Below are positions 22,414 through 32,984 of a stretch of DNA of 56,852 bases, one piece after another (the first letter of the stretch is position 1; the number at the start of each line of letters is the position of its first letter). The notes under the pieces are model-generated. The model saw nothing but the letters and a program-made list of their open reading frames with translations, searched no databases and was not told where the DNA came from. The DNA lies in the NCBI GenBank assembly GCA_027946555.1, contig JAPEVC010000224.1:1-56852 (forward strand). Reading direction: 5' to 3'. Source of the stretch: Gnomoniopsis sp. IMI 355080. Its lineage: Eukaryota > Ascomycota > Sordariomycetes > Diaporthales > Gnomoniaceae. Made by a program: the position numbers and the translations under genes.

Positions 22414-23754
22414 CTATTGTCCTCGCGAGTCGTGTAACAACGAGATTGCCTCTGACAGGCTTTCACCTAGATCAAAATTGAATATCCTGCCAAACTCAGC
22501 ATGCGACTCCCTCTTTAATCGGTCCAATTCCTCTCCCTCTGCGCTGGAGATGGCTTGGTATCTTGCCACGTTGTCCTTGCTTTCCTTAATCACCTGTTGG
22601 GTGCGCGGTCTCCTAACTGCATCATAGACCTTGAAGACATGCGGCAGGTCGGCAGAGCCCTGATTAGCGGCACCTAGCAGCCGGCCCAAAATGAAGCTAT
22701 CCTCGATTGCCATGCCCGCGCCGGCTCCCATGTGAGGTGTGGTAGCATGAGCTGCGTCTCCTAAAAGGCATACTCTGCCTTTGTAGTAAGGTTGATTGTG
22801 TGGGCTGTGAAACATTGCCCATTTCTCACCGTTGCCATGTTCGACCAGAAGTTCCAAGACGCCCGGATGCCAGCCCCGAAGGTCTCTCAACAACTCCTCT
22901 TTATTTGACTTGACTTTCCACTCATTGTCCGCCCAAGAGCTTCCATTCTGAACGCAAGTTGCAAACATGTTTAGTGCAGATCCGTGGTCTACCGGGTACG
23001 CAATGGTGTACCCGTTTGGGCAGAGAAAGTGGTTGCCCGTCGCTGCTAATTCCTTGCCCAAAATTTGTTCGTATACCTTGCGAGGTGCCATAGCCCGATA
23101 CCCAAAGAACCCAGAATACACTGCTGTGGCATTTTCTTCGCCATGGATATGCTTCCTAGTGACGCTTTTGATCCCGTCGCAACCCACTACTGCGGAAGCA
23201 ATATTGGTCGAACCATCCGCAAAGTATAGCTTGACTTCACCTCCTCCTTCCCCGGCAATCTCTTCAACCTTGACCAAGGCTTTTCCAAATGAAGCTGTGT
23301 CTCCCGGAAGTAGGCGTACGAGCTCGTCCAGCAAGTGCGCGCGGTGTACGCTGCACCTGGCTGGGAATCTCATACCATCGACCTCCTGCACCTGCCCAAC
23401 AAGGTCGAAGAGCTTTTTGGGCGTCCAGGCTTTGTACTCTTCCTCAGTCACATCTATTCCACTACGATACCCTCGCCGGTATGTGAGGAAAGCGTCTGCT
23501 AGATCCGGCGGCTCGTTGGTGGTGACGTGCTGAGCATAGGCACGCAACATGTCTGGCGAAATACCATGCATAGCACGTATGACATTTGGGCCAAAGGTGA
23601 CCCCAGCTCCAATCTCGCCAAAGGATGGGGCGGATTCGTAAATGTGGAATGGGACATCTTGGGCAGCTAGGCTGATGGCAAGAGATATGCCGCCGATTCC
23701 GCCTCCAATGATAGCGATGGTGAAGGGCTTTGTAGTCCCGCGGGATGCCATCAT
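22414..23754 (-). CDS. Class A FAD-dependent monooxygenase (salicylate-hydroxylase-like)
   Basis: One intron-free frame of 446 residues. The Rossmann dinucleotide motif is at about 13-18 (GGGIGG), followed by a Glu at the end of the second strand (YES). The DG motif (VVGCDGIKSV) and the GD motif (LLGDAAHATTPHMGAGAG) are both present, so all three sites for FAD and NAD(P)H are intact. Such enzymes hydroxylate aromatic or enol carbons, sometimes with decarboxylation or ring change. A second ATG one codon on (23751) is equally possible as start. It lies 795 bases downstream of, and in the same direction as, the glycosyltransferase. Context suggests tailoring in the NRPS cluster. The substrate cannot be read from sequence. 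Confidence 0.93.
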   Translation of the reverse strand: MMASRGTTKPFTIAIIGGGIGGISLAISLAAQDVPFHIYESAPSFGEIGAGVTFGPNVIRAMHGISPDMLRAYAQHVTTNEPPDLADAFLTYRRGYRSGIDVTEEEYKAWTPKKLFDLVGQVQEVDGMRFPARCSVHRAHLLDELVRLLPGDTASFGKALVKVEEIAGEGGGEVKLYFADGSTNIASAVVGCDGIKSVTRKHIHGEENATAVYSGFFGYRAMAPRKVYEQILGKELAATGNHFLCPNGYTIAYPVDHGSALNMFATCVQNGSSWADNEWKVKSNKEELLRDLRGWHPGVLELLVEHGNGEKWAMFHSPHNQPYYKGRVCLLGDAAHATTPHMGAGAGMAIEDSFILGRLLGAANQGSADLPHVFKVYDAVRRPRTQQVIKESKDNVARYQAISSAEGEELDRLKRESHAEFGRIFNFDLGESLSEAISLLHDSRGQ

Positions 23755-24549
23755 GCTCTGGAAGTGTTGAGGGTCGTCGTCGAATAGGAAGCGAGGTTGT
23801 CTTTCAAGGCAAGCTCAGAGTTCATTAGTGGTGGGTAAGAATCTTCTTGATTATCACCGTAAATTTTTTGGTAACGCTGACGCCTCCATTCAACGCACCC
23901 TGTCGGCAAGATCGGAAGGGTAAATCGCGGAGTGGCACGCGGTGCTGCGTGCAACCCACGCTATCACGGTATCAACAGCCGACGGAGAAACTCGACCCAA
24001 TAACGTGGTCTACAAACTAGCAGTTGATCCGCACTGCAATTCGTCAGATCCAATTTGGTTTGGAGCCGATGCCGTCAAAACAATTCCTCAGCTTGAAAAA
24101 TTCTATTGAAACAGCCTATTCAATCGGATTTAACATTCATAAGATTGTCCGTTCAGTCACCGGCGTATAGATGTTTACGAGCCTCGCTGCAGTAATCGAT
24201 CTTAGGGCCACGTGAGACCGATGAGTACTCGACTAAAAGCTCTTCACTATGTCGTCAGTTTGGATGTCCATGTTCTAATAAACCTTGCGAGACTTTCCAT
24301 TTTCAGCGCAGCAGGTTGACCCCGCGCGATTATATGAATGAGACCTCAGACTGCTTGAATCAAACTGCTAAATTGTAGGACTTGGATGCTGCCGAGCAGT
24401 ATAATTCGTAATGACGCTGAATAATTCTGATGTGCAACTTATTGTAATACACCTGAGGTAGATAATCATGGTCATCGTAAATTGTGACGGGACCTCATCA
24501 ACAATGCTATTTTGCTTTATTGACACCCTTCCATCTAAGTCCGTATGAT
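23755..24549. other. Intergenic region, glycosyltransferase to monooxygenase
   Basis: AT-richer than the flanking genes. It should hold the terminator of the glycosyltransferase and the monooxygenase promoter. CACGTG occurs at about 24210. No gene seen. Confidence 0.4.
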
Positions 24550-26071
24550 CTATGGACTCGACAACTCCATGATTTCACGCGCAATAAGGTCAAATGGCTT
24601 ATACCTCTCAGCCTCCGCCTGCAATTCCATCACCCGCATCCTGTAACTGTCGTTGGACAATATCTTCCCAATTGAGTCCGCCAGTGCAGCAGGCGGCGGC
24701 GGAAACTCCGAAATATAGATTCCCATGCCAGCGTACTCCATCCTTCTTCCCACGTCAGGCTTGTCAATAAGAATACCCGTCTGCACTGTCGGCACACCAT
24801 TGACAATGGCGTGGTTGAGTCCGCCGTAGCCACTGCTCGACACAAAGATGTCTGCATGAGCTAGAACGGCATCGTAGGGGAAAAAGTCGATTATTCGTGC
24901 ATATGATGGGACGTCACCGGGAAAGGACAATTTCACTCCTCTTTTGCAAAGGCAAGCTATTACCAGAAGGTCGTCACGAGCCGCAAGTCCTTGCATGAGC
25001 GGAATGACTAGGTCATTGTGGTCCGGTGACTCGGTCCCTTGGGCCACGAAGATGATCTTTTTCCTGTTCGTTTTACCCTTTTGTTGCTTAGCACTATTTT
25101 CAAGCACCTCCGTCCACCATTCAGGGTAGTGGAGGTCGGACGGTATAGGCTTGATGGGCAGTTGACCACCAAACTTGAAATGCGCCGGCAGGTTGTTGGC
25201 AGGGTACTCGACACTGGGTATGCACATTTGAAACGTAGTGTTGTGTGCAAAGTAAGTGATGTTTCCCAAGGCTCGTCGGAAGTTGTACTCCTCTGGAAGC
25301 GGATGAAGTCGGTTGTGCTCATCCAGGAGCGACTCAAGCTTCGCCTTACAGCCGCACATGAATAGCGCGTCGTCAAGTCTGTGATGCTGGACCTCGTCGA
25401 AGCCCATCCTGTTACCAATCGTATTGCGCTTCATGCCCTCCTCGCTGGGATCCCAAGGCAAGCCAGCACCCCAGCACGGAGTCTCGGGCGTAGCCCATGC
25501 CCGTGGCAACAGAGCGATGCAAATGGTTTTGATATCGATTTCAGAGAACAGGTCGGTGCCTAGTTTGAACGGCAGGATTCCAGTGAAACACATGTCAGAG
25601 AGAATTACAACCCCGCGAGCCTTCAAGTTGTCAAGGCCAAGTCTCATTTCGAGCTTAGTGAGCGCCAATACCACCGACTGGAAGCCTGAGAACATCATAG
25701 AAACGTACGTATCACCGATGCTCTGTCGCAAAGCCTTCAGACGAGTTTTATGCGTGACCTTTTTGTCCATGATGGAGTCCCGAAAGTCTTCCCGTGTCCA
25801 AAGACCCACCAGTGGCGCAAAATCAGCGCCAACGGTGTCGGCGGAAGGCTTCCATTTTGGTGCCGCAACCATGGTAACATCAAAGCCGCGCAAAACTAGC
25901 TCCTTCGTAATCTGAAGCGCAGGATACATCTGAGAGGCATGGGCTTCAGTATTTTCTCCAAAGAATGAAGACTCGACGGCAGCGAGGAGCAGTAAGAACC
26001 TAGGAGACTTTGTGAAATAAACTTACGTGTCCATCCGCATTGGGTAGGGCGTAAAGGATGAGTGGCTTCAT
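24550..26071 (-). CDS. GT1-type UDP-sugar glycosyltransferase
   Basis: Two exons, 26071-26027 and 25929-24550, give 474 residues. The 45-base first exon ends in DGH and the second begins MYPAL, restoring the GHxxPxL motif. His15 is the likely catalytic base. The C-terminal domain carries the sugar-nucleotide region: KKIIFVAQGT, then ARIIDFFPYDAVLAHADIFV, and SSSGYGGLNHAIVNGVPTV in place of the usual HGGxGS motif. That variant is nearer to the NGGYGG form of macrolide-type transferases. No signal peptide or membrane tail is seen, so it should be cytosolic. It would move a sugar from a UDP-sugar to a hydroxyl or carboxyl of a small molecule. It is transcribed away from the NRPS across 562 bases, so the two may be co-regulated. 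The acceptor is unknown. Confidence 0.9.
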
Positions 26072-26633
26072 CTTCGTGAAATATGCGGTGTGCTAGTTTA
26101 TCCGGTGTAACGATCTTTAGTGATAAGTGTTTGTTGTAATGTGTACCCAGGCGCGATTTGGACTTCCAAGGTTTGCGCTGACACTTTATTTCAATGCTGA
26201 CCCATGGTGGAGGCCCGGGAAGTAACAATATGGAGATATACTGACGTGGACGTAGTACACGTAGCTGTTAGATTTGTAAGGGGCCTGTCATGCTAGGGGC
26301 GTTTACAACTAGTGTCGTCGCCATGGGTGTATTACTCGTGACGAGGCTGATTCAATCCCTCGTCTCGGCTAACCTCCGTGCAACGACAAGAGTCAGTTTA
26401 AAGTTCAACAGCCTGATTCCGCGCATGAACCATTCTTGGAAAGGCGCGCTCTCGCTTCCGGAGGTTTCATATGTACGAAAAATGCTGGAGGCTCTTGGGC
26501 CACGACAGCATTCACGGGTTGTACTTGATGCCTACCTAGGTACCTGAAGCTCGTACCTAAGTAACCTGCCAGGAATTTTCAGTACACTGACTCCAAAGCG
26601 TGTTTATTCTCTCTACTACAGCGAAGCCTCACG
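26072..26633. promoter_or_regulatory. Shared divergent promoter region, glycosyltransferase and NRPS
   Basis: The 562 bases between the two divergent start codons must hold both promoters. Visible elements are a TACCTAGGTA palindrome at about 26532-26541 and a TCCGGA palindrome at 26457-26462. No recognised binding site can be assigned. Confidence 0.55.
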
Positions 26634-29600
26634 ATGTCAAACTTGAAGACAATCACGGTCAAAATACCGCTAATAACGGCTTCATTGGACATTTTGAAGT
26701 CCTACGAAAATCGATTCGATGCCTCCTCCATTGCAGTCGCGTACTTGCTTTTGCTCCGACGTTTCTTGGACATCAATTCTTATGTCTATCAGCAAACCAT
26801 TACAAGCTGTGAAAACGACCAAAAGCCTTCCAGCGCACAGAAGCGGCGATGTGTGGTAGATCTCGAGCCCGAGCACACATTGCTTGAGGCCATGGAGGCT
26901 GTGAAATTTGAACTCTTTTCCGACAACGGATCGACTCAAGGAATGACAGCAAGACATCTAGCGTACTTCCATCAAGACATTGGTCATCATGGCACCAATC
27001 ACTCGGACTACGCCATTGGTCTTGTGCTCACAGAAGAGAGCTGTGGCAAAGATGACGCCGGCTCCGGTCTCACTGCTGTGCTTGATTTCAATGAGGCCAT
27101 TTTTTCCAATTTTCAAGCGCAAAATATGGCTCGGGCTTTTTTTCAAGTGCTGCGTATTGTGACAAGTGGCACAGAAAAGACCCTTTCTCTCCGTCTATCC
27201 GAAGTAGACATGGTCAGCCCTGAAGATCACGATATAGTCCATGGATGGAACACAGACCGTCCTCTAGCCACGCAACAATGCATTCCGGACCTCGTGGAAA
27301 GAATTTGTACAGAGCACACGGATCGAACAGCTATCACATCCTCGTACGAAGGATCTTCATTGACCTATGGGCAACTGAACAGGCTAGCTGACAGACTTGG
27401 CATGTATCTGGTCCAAGAGCATGGCTTGGCAAGAGGCACCATTGTTCCCCTGTGCTTTGACAAGTCGACTGTAGCCGTGGTTACAATGTTGGCAGTGTTC
27501 AAAACAGGGGCAGCATATTGTTGCCTTGATCCACATCATCCAAGGGAAAGGCATGAATTCATTATACAGTCAGTGAAGGCTCCCATCGTACTGGTCAGCT
27601 CTCAACATCAAGGTTTATTTTCTAGACCTACCCTTGTGGTGGATTCGACTCTTTTGCAGCAGTTTGACTATGAGACCAAGGACGAGCGCTTCACTTTCTC
27701 TTCGAGACGCCCAGAGGATACGTGCATAGTGGTATTTTCCTCAGGCAGCACCGGAGTGCCCAAAGGCATTGTGCACACGCACCAAAGTCTTGCCACAGGC
27801 CTCGTACAGAATGGCCCGCGGCACGGTCTAGATCGGCCTGGCGTTCGTGTCTTCCAATGGTGCGCCTATACCTTCGACATTGCACTAAGTGAGATCTGGG
27901 GCCCTCTCATCTGCGGTGGTGTGGTCTGCATACCAAGTGAAGAGGAGAGACTCAATGACGTGGAGACCCCTATGAAGCGAATGAGCGTGGAATGGGCTTT
28001 CTTCACACCTTCATTTGCACGCTTTTTCTGCCGCCAAAAATACTCTGTCGAGACGCTCGAAACATTGGTTGTAGGTGGCGAGGCTCTCACTCATCAGGAT
28101 GCGCGCGCTTTCTTGGCGAAAATTGGCCTGAAGAGGGTCATTCACCTTTTCGGTCCGGCTGAGCTAATCACCCAGTTCTTGAAAACTCTCACGCCTCATT
28201 TCTACAATACAGAATCACCAATAGAGAACGGAAAGCCAGACAACGTTTCCTTTGTACCCTCGAATGCGCACTGCTGGATCGTTGATCCGGACGACACAGG
28301 CCGTCTGGCACCTGTTGGGGCTGTGGGCGAGCTTTTGATCGAGGGACCGGCCCTGCTCAACGGCTACTTGAATGATGCAGCCCGCGACGCAATCGCATTT
28401 GTCGACACTCCCGATTGGCGACTCAAATTGGGTGTGGAGCCCCCTGTCAGCAGAATATATCGATCGGGTGACTTGGTACGCTATGTTGGAAATGGCGAAA
28501 TACAATATGTCAGTCGTAAAGACGGCGTGATCAAGCTGCACGGTCAATTTATTGACCTGGGCGAGATCGAGTCTGTATTACGCGCCAGTCTTGGTCAAGG
28601 AAACGCTTGCGTCGAAATGGAGTTATTTGAGACCGAGGCTGCTGTTCTTCCCGTTCACAACGTCCCAGCACCTGGCGACCAAACACTAGTGACATTTCTG
28701 TGTGTGAAAAACAACGAACAAGCTCTTCAGGATCGGAGCCTGGTCTTGTCTACTGTCGCCCCAGTGTTGCAGACTCTGTTGAGGAAGAAATTGCCAGAGT
28801 ACATGATACCACGGCTCTTCTACCTTATCGAACACTTCCCGTACAATGCGTCTGGGAAGCTTGACCGCAAAGCATTGGGATCGCTTGCTTCTACCTTTAC
28901 AATGGCTGATCTCTTTCAGTTGCCAAGCCACTCGAATCAAGTACAAGAAGGACAATCGGAAGTAGCCGGCGAATCTCTGCCAAGCAAAGAAGGTGACTAT
29001 GTTCTCGACGAACATGGATACCAGGAACTTTCGACCTTGTTGACCAGGGCCTGGGTCGACGTCTTTGGGTGTTCTATAGACGAAGTTGCACATCAAGATT
29101 TTTTCCAACAAGGTGGCAACTCAATGCGGGCTATGGAACTTGTTGCGGCTGCTAGACGCAATGGAGTATCTATTTCAGTCACCAAAATCTTTCGAAACCC
29201 GGAATTCAACCGTCTTGTTTCCGTTGCCAGCTTAAGTGTCAAGCGCGACGAAAGCGTTGGAGACAACGCTACAGTGCCACGATTCTCCTTGATCGGGTCA
29301 ATCGAGAGAAGAGACGATATTTTGAACCAGGTAATGGAGCAATGCAGGGGCCTCAAGATGTCTGAAGTTCAGGACGTCCTTCCCGCAACTCCGCTACAGT
29401 CTGAGTTTATGGCTGAAAGTCTTCTGTATCCGGGTTCCTTCAAGGCACAGACATGGTTCGCTATCCCAACCGAAGTATCCTTCGAGAGTTTTAGGACTCT
29501 GTGGCAACACCTCATTGATAAATTCGCCAACTTACGTTGCCGGATAGTGCACACCACCAAATACGGCGATATGCAGGTCGTTCTCAATACCGGGCGGTCA

Positions 29601-30746
29601 TGCTCATGGATAGAAGCGGACAAATTCTCGATGGAGGAATACTGGTTGAAGGACCGTGCCAATCCCATGGGATACGGGGATCCACTCGTTCGGTATGCTA
29701 CTATTGGCGGCGCAGAAGGTAGTAATCGAGTGGTCCTGCTCACGATGCACCAATGCATTTTCGACGGCTTCACTGTTAAACGTATCGAATATGCTTTGGG
29801 AGATCTAGTGCAAGGGAAAGCCGCTGCTACCATATCAATGCCTCCTTTCGCTTCGTTCATCAAACATATCACGACGCAGCTTGATGAGAACGATGCAAAA
29901 CAATTCTGGGAAAACTATCTTGCGGGTTACGCCATTGACAAACCAAACGAACCGTTTCCGAGCCTTCCGACTCCATCCTATCTTCCTAGGGCAGATTCTC
30001 TCTTCGCTGCGAATGTCCACTTCCCAGCAATGTCTTTGGCAGCTGATCGAAGATCGCATATTACCCTGCCCACCATTTTCCTCGCTGCGTGGGCACTCGT
30101 CATCAACCACTATACGGGTGCTAACGACATTGTCTTTCCTATGCACATCTCCGGTCGGGGTCTCCCAGTCCCGAAGCTCATGGAAATGGCTTTTCCGACA
30201 ATTGCAAGCGTGCCAGTTCGGATCCAGCTGCCCTCGGACGTACTTTCGCTTTTCCAACATCCGGAAGAATCGGTACCAGTATCGCCTCAAGATCTAGCAT
30301 TACTAGAAGGCTTCCTACAGACTTTGCAGGCCGATCAGATTCAACTCGCGACGACTGGGTTTGGTCACATCGGCTACGATACCATAGCCACGTACAGTGA
30401 CTCGTGTTCTCGTGCTATTGAGACGTGTAAACACTTCCCTTTGGGCAATTTGAATATTCAATACGCCGTTGCTACCTGGAGACCAAGGCCCCAAGATGAA
30501 AAAGATGCTGCAAGTGCTGTGGAGGCACAAGATCAGCTCCGATTGGAATTCCAAGTGAATAGAAACGACGCCAAATACTTCTCGCCCGGTGATGCTCTAA
30601 CCCCTGGCTGTTATATTCTAAACGATGAGACGGCCCGCTTAGTTATGGTCTACGACTCTAAAGTTGTCCCGGATGAAAAACTTGCCGAATATACCAGCAA
30701 GTTTGAAGAATTCGTCAGGGCTCTCACGACGCGACTTACATGCTAG
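26634..30746 (+). CDS. One-module nonribosomal peptide synthetase (half-C, A, T, C)
   Basis: A single exon of 1370 residues. Residues 1-200 match only the C-terminal lobe of a condensation domain, and the lobe with HHxxxDG is missing. The adenylation domain (about 205-745) has A3 VVFSSGSTGVPKG near 365, A4 FDIALSE with Asp415, A5 HLFGPAE, A7 YRSGDL, A8 near SRKDGVIKLHG and A10 NASGKLDRK with Lys742. So an amino acid should be activated with ATP. The carrier domain (about 795-870) has QGGNSMRA with Ser830 as the phosphopantetheine site. The terminal condensation domain (about 920-1370) starts DVLPATPLQSEF and keeps the SGR region, but its active-site motif reads HQCIFDG at 1039-1045: the second His is Gln. 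There is no thioesterase or reductase. It is the core enzyme of the cluster. The product and the acceptor partner are unknown. Confidence 0.93.
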   Translation: MSNLKTITVKIPLITASLDILKSYENRFDASSIAVAYLLLLRRFLDINSYVYQQTITSCENDQKPSSAQKRRCVVDLEPEHTLLEAMEAVKFELFSDNGSTQGMTARHLAYFHQDIGHHGTNHSDYAIGLVLTEESCGKDDAGSGLTAVLDFNEAIFSNFQAQNMARAFFQVLRIVTSGTEKTLSLRLSEVDMVSPEDHDIVHGWNTDRPLATQQCIPDLVERICTEHTDRTAITSSYEGSSLTYGQLNRLADRLGMYLVQEHGLARGTIVPLCFDKSTVAVVTMLAVFKTGAAYCCLDPHHPRERHEFIIQSVKAPIVLVSSQHQGLFSRPTLVVDSTLLQQFDYETKDERFTFSSRRPEDTCIVVFSSGSTGVPKGIVHTHQSLATGLVQNGPRHGLDRPGVRVFQWCAYTFDIALSEIWGPLICGGVVCIPSEEERLNDVETPMKRMSVEWAFFTPSFARFFCRQKYSVETLETLVVGGEALTHQDARAFLAKIGLKRVIHLFGPAELITQFLKTLTPHFYNTESPIENGKPDNVSFVPSNAHCWIVDPDDTGRLAPVGAVGELLIEGPALLNGYLNDAARDAIAFVDTPDWRLKLGVEPPVSRIYRSGDLVRYVGNGEIQYVSRKDGVIKLHGQFIDLGEIESVLRASLGQGNACVEMELFETEAAVLPVHNVPAPGDQTLVTFLCVKNNEQALQDRSLVLSTVAPVLQTLLRKKLPEYMIPRLFYLIEHFPYNASGKLDRKALGSLASTFTMADLFQLPSHSNQVQEGQSEVAGESLPSKEGDYVLDEHGYQELSTLLTRAWVDVFGCSIDEVAHQDFFQQGGNSMRAMELVAAARRNGVSISVTKIFRNPEFNRLVSVASLSVKRDESVGDNATVPRFSLIGSIERRDDILNQVMEQCRGLKMSEVQDVLPATPLQSEFMAESLLYPGSFKAQTWFAIPTEVSFESFRTLWQHLIDKFANLRCRIVHTTKYGDMQVVLNTGRSCSWIEADKFSMEEYWLKDRANPMGYGDPLVRYATIGGAEGSNRVVLLTMHQCIFDGFTVKRIEYALGDLVQGKAAATISMPPFASFIKHITTQLDENDAKQFWENYLAGYAIDKPNEPFPSLPTPSYLPRADSLFAANVHFPAMSLAADRRSHITLPTIFLAAWALVINHYTGANDIVFPMHISGRGLPVPKLMEMAFPTIASVPVRIQLPSDVLSLFQHPEESVPVSPQDLALLEGFLQTLQADQIQLATTGFGHIGYDTIATYSDSCSRAIETCKHFPLGNLNIQYAVATWRPRPQDEKDAASAVEAQDQLRLEFQVNRNDAKYFSPGDALTPGCYILNDETARLVMVYDSKVVPDEKLAEYTSKFEEFVRALTTRLTC

Positions 30747-31185
30747 TTTCAGAGGCCATAGGGGGACCTCAATCGAGGAACTTGCAGGTTAGGGTTCTCA
30801 AATTGAATAGAGCCACCAAATACTTACGTGTGTTACTTTCTATGGGGGGGGGGAAGCAAAAAGAGAAAGAAAGAAGAAAAAAACAGGGGAAAAAAGGAGA
30901 AAAAAGGAATGCGTATATCTCATGTATACCTAGGTAGGTACGTATCGGGGCAGTCGTTCTTCCTTTCTCTTTTTGTATGTCCAAATTGTTCACCATGTTG
31001 CAAATAGAGATTGTTGAGCAAATATTCATTCGTTATTGCGTTCTTTACATTGCTTTGTGTAGAGCCATAATTCAAGCTTGGAAAGACCGCTGTCAAGAAA
31101 CCCAAAGCCTCGGGATGATTGCGTACATTCATAGAATCCTAAGTATATTGCGATTGAAAATAAAAATTAGGGAGAGAACAAAACG
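30747..31185. other. Short gap between convergent NRPS and MFS genes
   Basis: It contains a G-run and an A/G-rich tract (30843-30910) and a TACCTAGGTA element at about 30927-30937. The 3' ends of both genes lie here. No gene seen. Confidence 0.45.
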
Positions 31186-32984
31186 CTATGTATATGTAGA
31201 CTCACGCACCTCATACCGATCCTTGAGTATTACCTCAATCGACATGCTCCTTTCAGAAGTAGCCCTTGAAGCATTACCATGCGTTGATAAGTCAATCGAC
31301 CCCGTCTCCTTGATCTCATATGCGGATTCTATTGTATCAGATAAAGGAAATTCACGCTCCAATAAGACCAGTGCAAGCCCTAGTGCATTGAATGCAAGAC
31401 AGAATGCCCATACAACTTTCAAAGACCCCAAATAGGCTGCAACAACCTCCGCGCGAACACTTGGTTCCAGTGACATGATGAACGACGATGAGACATGGGA
31501 ATACCCATCGCCTCCTCCAAGAGTATTTCTCACTGACACGCTTGAAATCGACAGGATACGACTTCCGAATTGACTGTTGAAAATGGCTGCTGGAATTGTA
31601 AGACCCCAAACGCCACCAAAGGCGCGCATGAACGTCCAAGCCGAGGTTGAGGCGACAACATCAGCCGGTGCATGGCTCGCTTGCACCGAGGGCAACATGG
31701 TAGTCAGTAGACAGCCACCACCGATAGCAGCCACAACCTGGTACAGGACTACTTCTGCTACTGATGATTCTTCGTCCAAGTTGATATATAGCCCAGACGA
31801 TAAGGTGGCAACTGCGAAGCCGAACATGTGAATAGGCTTGTAGCGCCCGAAGCGACTTAGGACACCTCCAGCAACAACAGCCGCGACCATCCCGACTAGC
31901 ATGGTTGGTAGGACCAGTACTCCGGCTCGAGCGGGCGAGACGAGAAGCACCGCCTGCAGGTACATCGGGAGGAAATAAATTCGCCACATCGTCAAGACGG
32001 CTGCCAAAAATGTCGAAACGAGGCCAGCAAAGGCGGTTCGGTTGGCGAATATGCGAGGCGGCAAAGTGGGTGTAGCTTGAGGGCTGATCATATTGCATAG
32101 TCGGGAGCCCTCGAACGCAAGGAACAAAGCCATACCCAAAATTCCGGCACCTAGGAGTAGTACGACCTGCCACGATGACCAAGAGTATTCGGTGTCGGCC
32201 CACGATAGAGCCACAAGAACACACACAATAGAGCAGAACAGCATCATATTCCCAACCCAGTCGATGCCGCTGACAACTTTCATCATCAACGAACTTGTCT
32301 TGTCGTCATTATCAACGGGGCCAATTTTCAAAAACAGCACGTGGGCCAAGAGTGCCGCGGCCCCGATTGGCAAGTTGAGCCAGAAGATCCATCGCCAGTC
32401 GAATTGGACAATAATACCACCAATGGGAGGTCCTAAGGCGCTTCCAACTCCGGCGACAGCATATATGATCCCAATGTATGTTCCGAGGTCTCGCAGAGAG
32501 ACCAAGTCGTTGACAATGAGCTGTGTTAGGGCCGTGATACCAGCACCGCCAACACCCTGAATCAAGCGTCCTGCTATGAGGATCACTGTTGACGTAGCGC
32601 CGCCGCTAATGGCGCTCCCCACCAGAAACAGTATGGTGGCCACAATTGTGGGCCAGCGGCGGCCCAGTATGGTGGCACACTGGCCATAAAATGGAAGAAA
32701 AGCGGTACTGCGTTCATTCCCATTAGTTCGCGACTCCTTTGCTTGTGTAGGTGACTAAAAGGCTGTAGTGAGGCAACTCAAACTTACTACGTGAGCAAAT
32801 ACCCATTCACGATCCAAACATAATTATCGCCTGAACTGAGTTCTCGCACAATTGAAGGCAATGTCGCTGCTGTGATGGTCCCCTCCAGCCCGGCCAGAAG
32901 ATTTGTAAAAGACAAGGCTGCGAATATGGCCCAGAACCGCCAACTCTTGCCTGCTTGCCTCGTAGAACTTGTTGCATCCGACAT
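31186..32984 (-). CDS. MFS drug exporter, 14-helix DHA2 type
   Basis: Two exons, 32984-32788 and 32707-31186, give 572 residues. The intron joins ...NGYLLT to YTAFLPFYGQ in frame. The first helix contains FTNLLAGLEGTITAATLP, motif A is GQCATILGRRWP, and the antiporter motif C appears as GVGSALGPPIGG. The length and the number of hydrophobic stretches fit a 14-helix proton-driven exporter in the plasma membrane. It faces the NRPS tail to tail and diverges from the first P450. By context it would export the cluster product or protect the producer. A general toxin-efflux role is possible. Confidence 0.93.

Noticed and set aside
22967..23533. 188-codon plus-strand frame
   Set aside because: It is the antisense shadow of the flavin monooxygenase, which carries all three FAD motifs.
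26290..26547. 85-codon frame upstream of the NRPS as a possible first exon
   Set aside because: It does not resemble the missing N-lobe of a condensation domain and no splice pair joins it to 26634 in frame.
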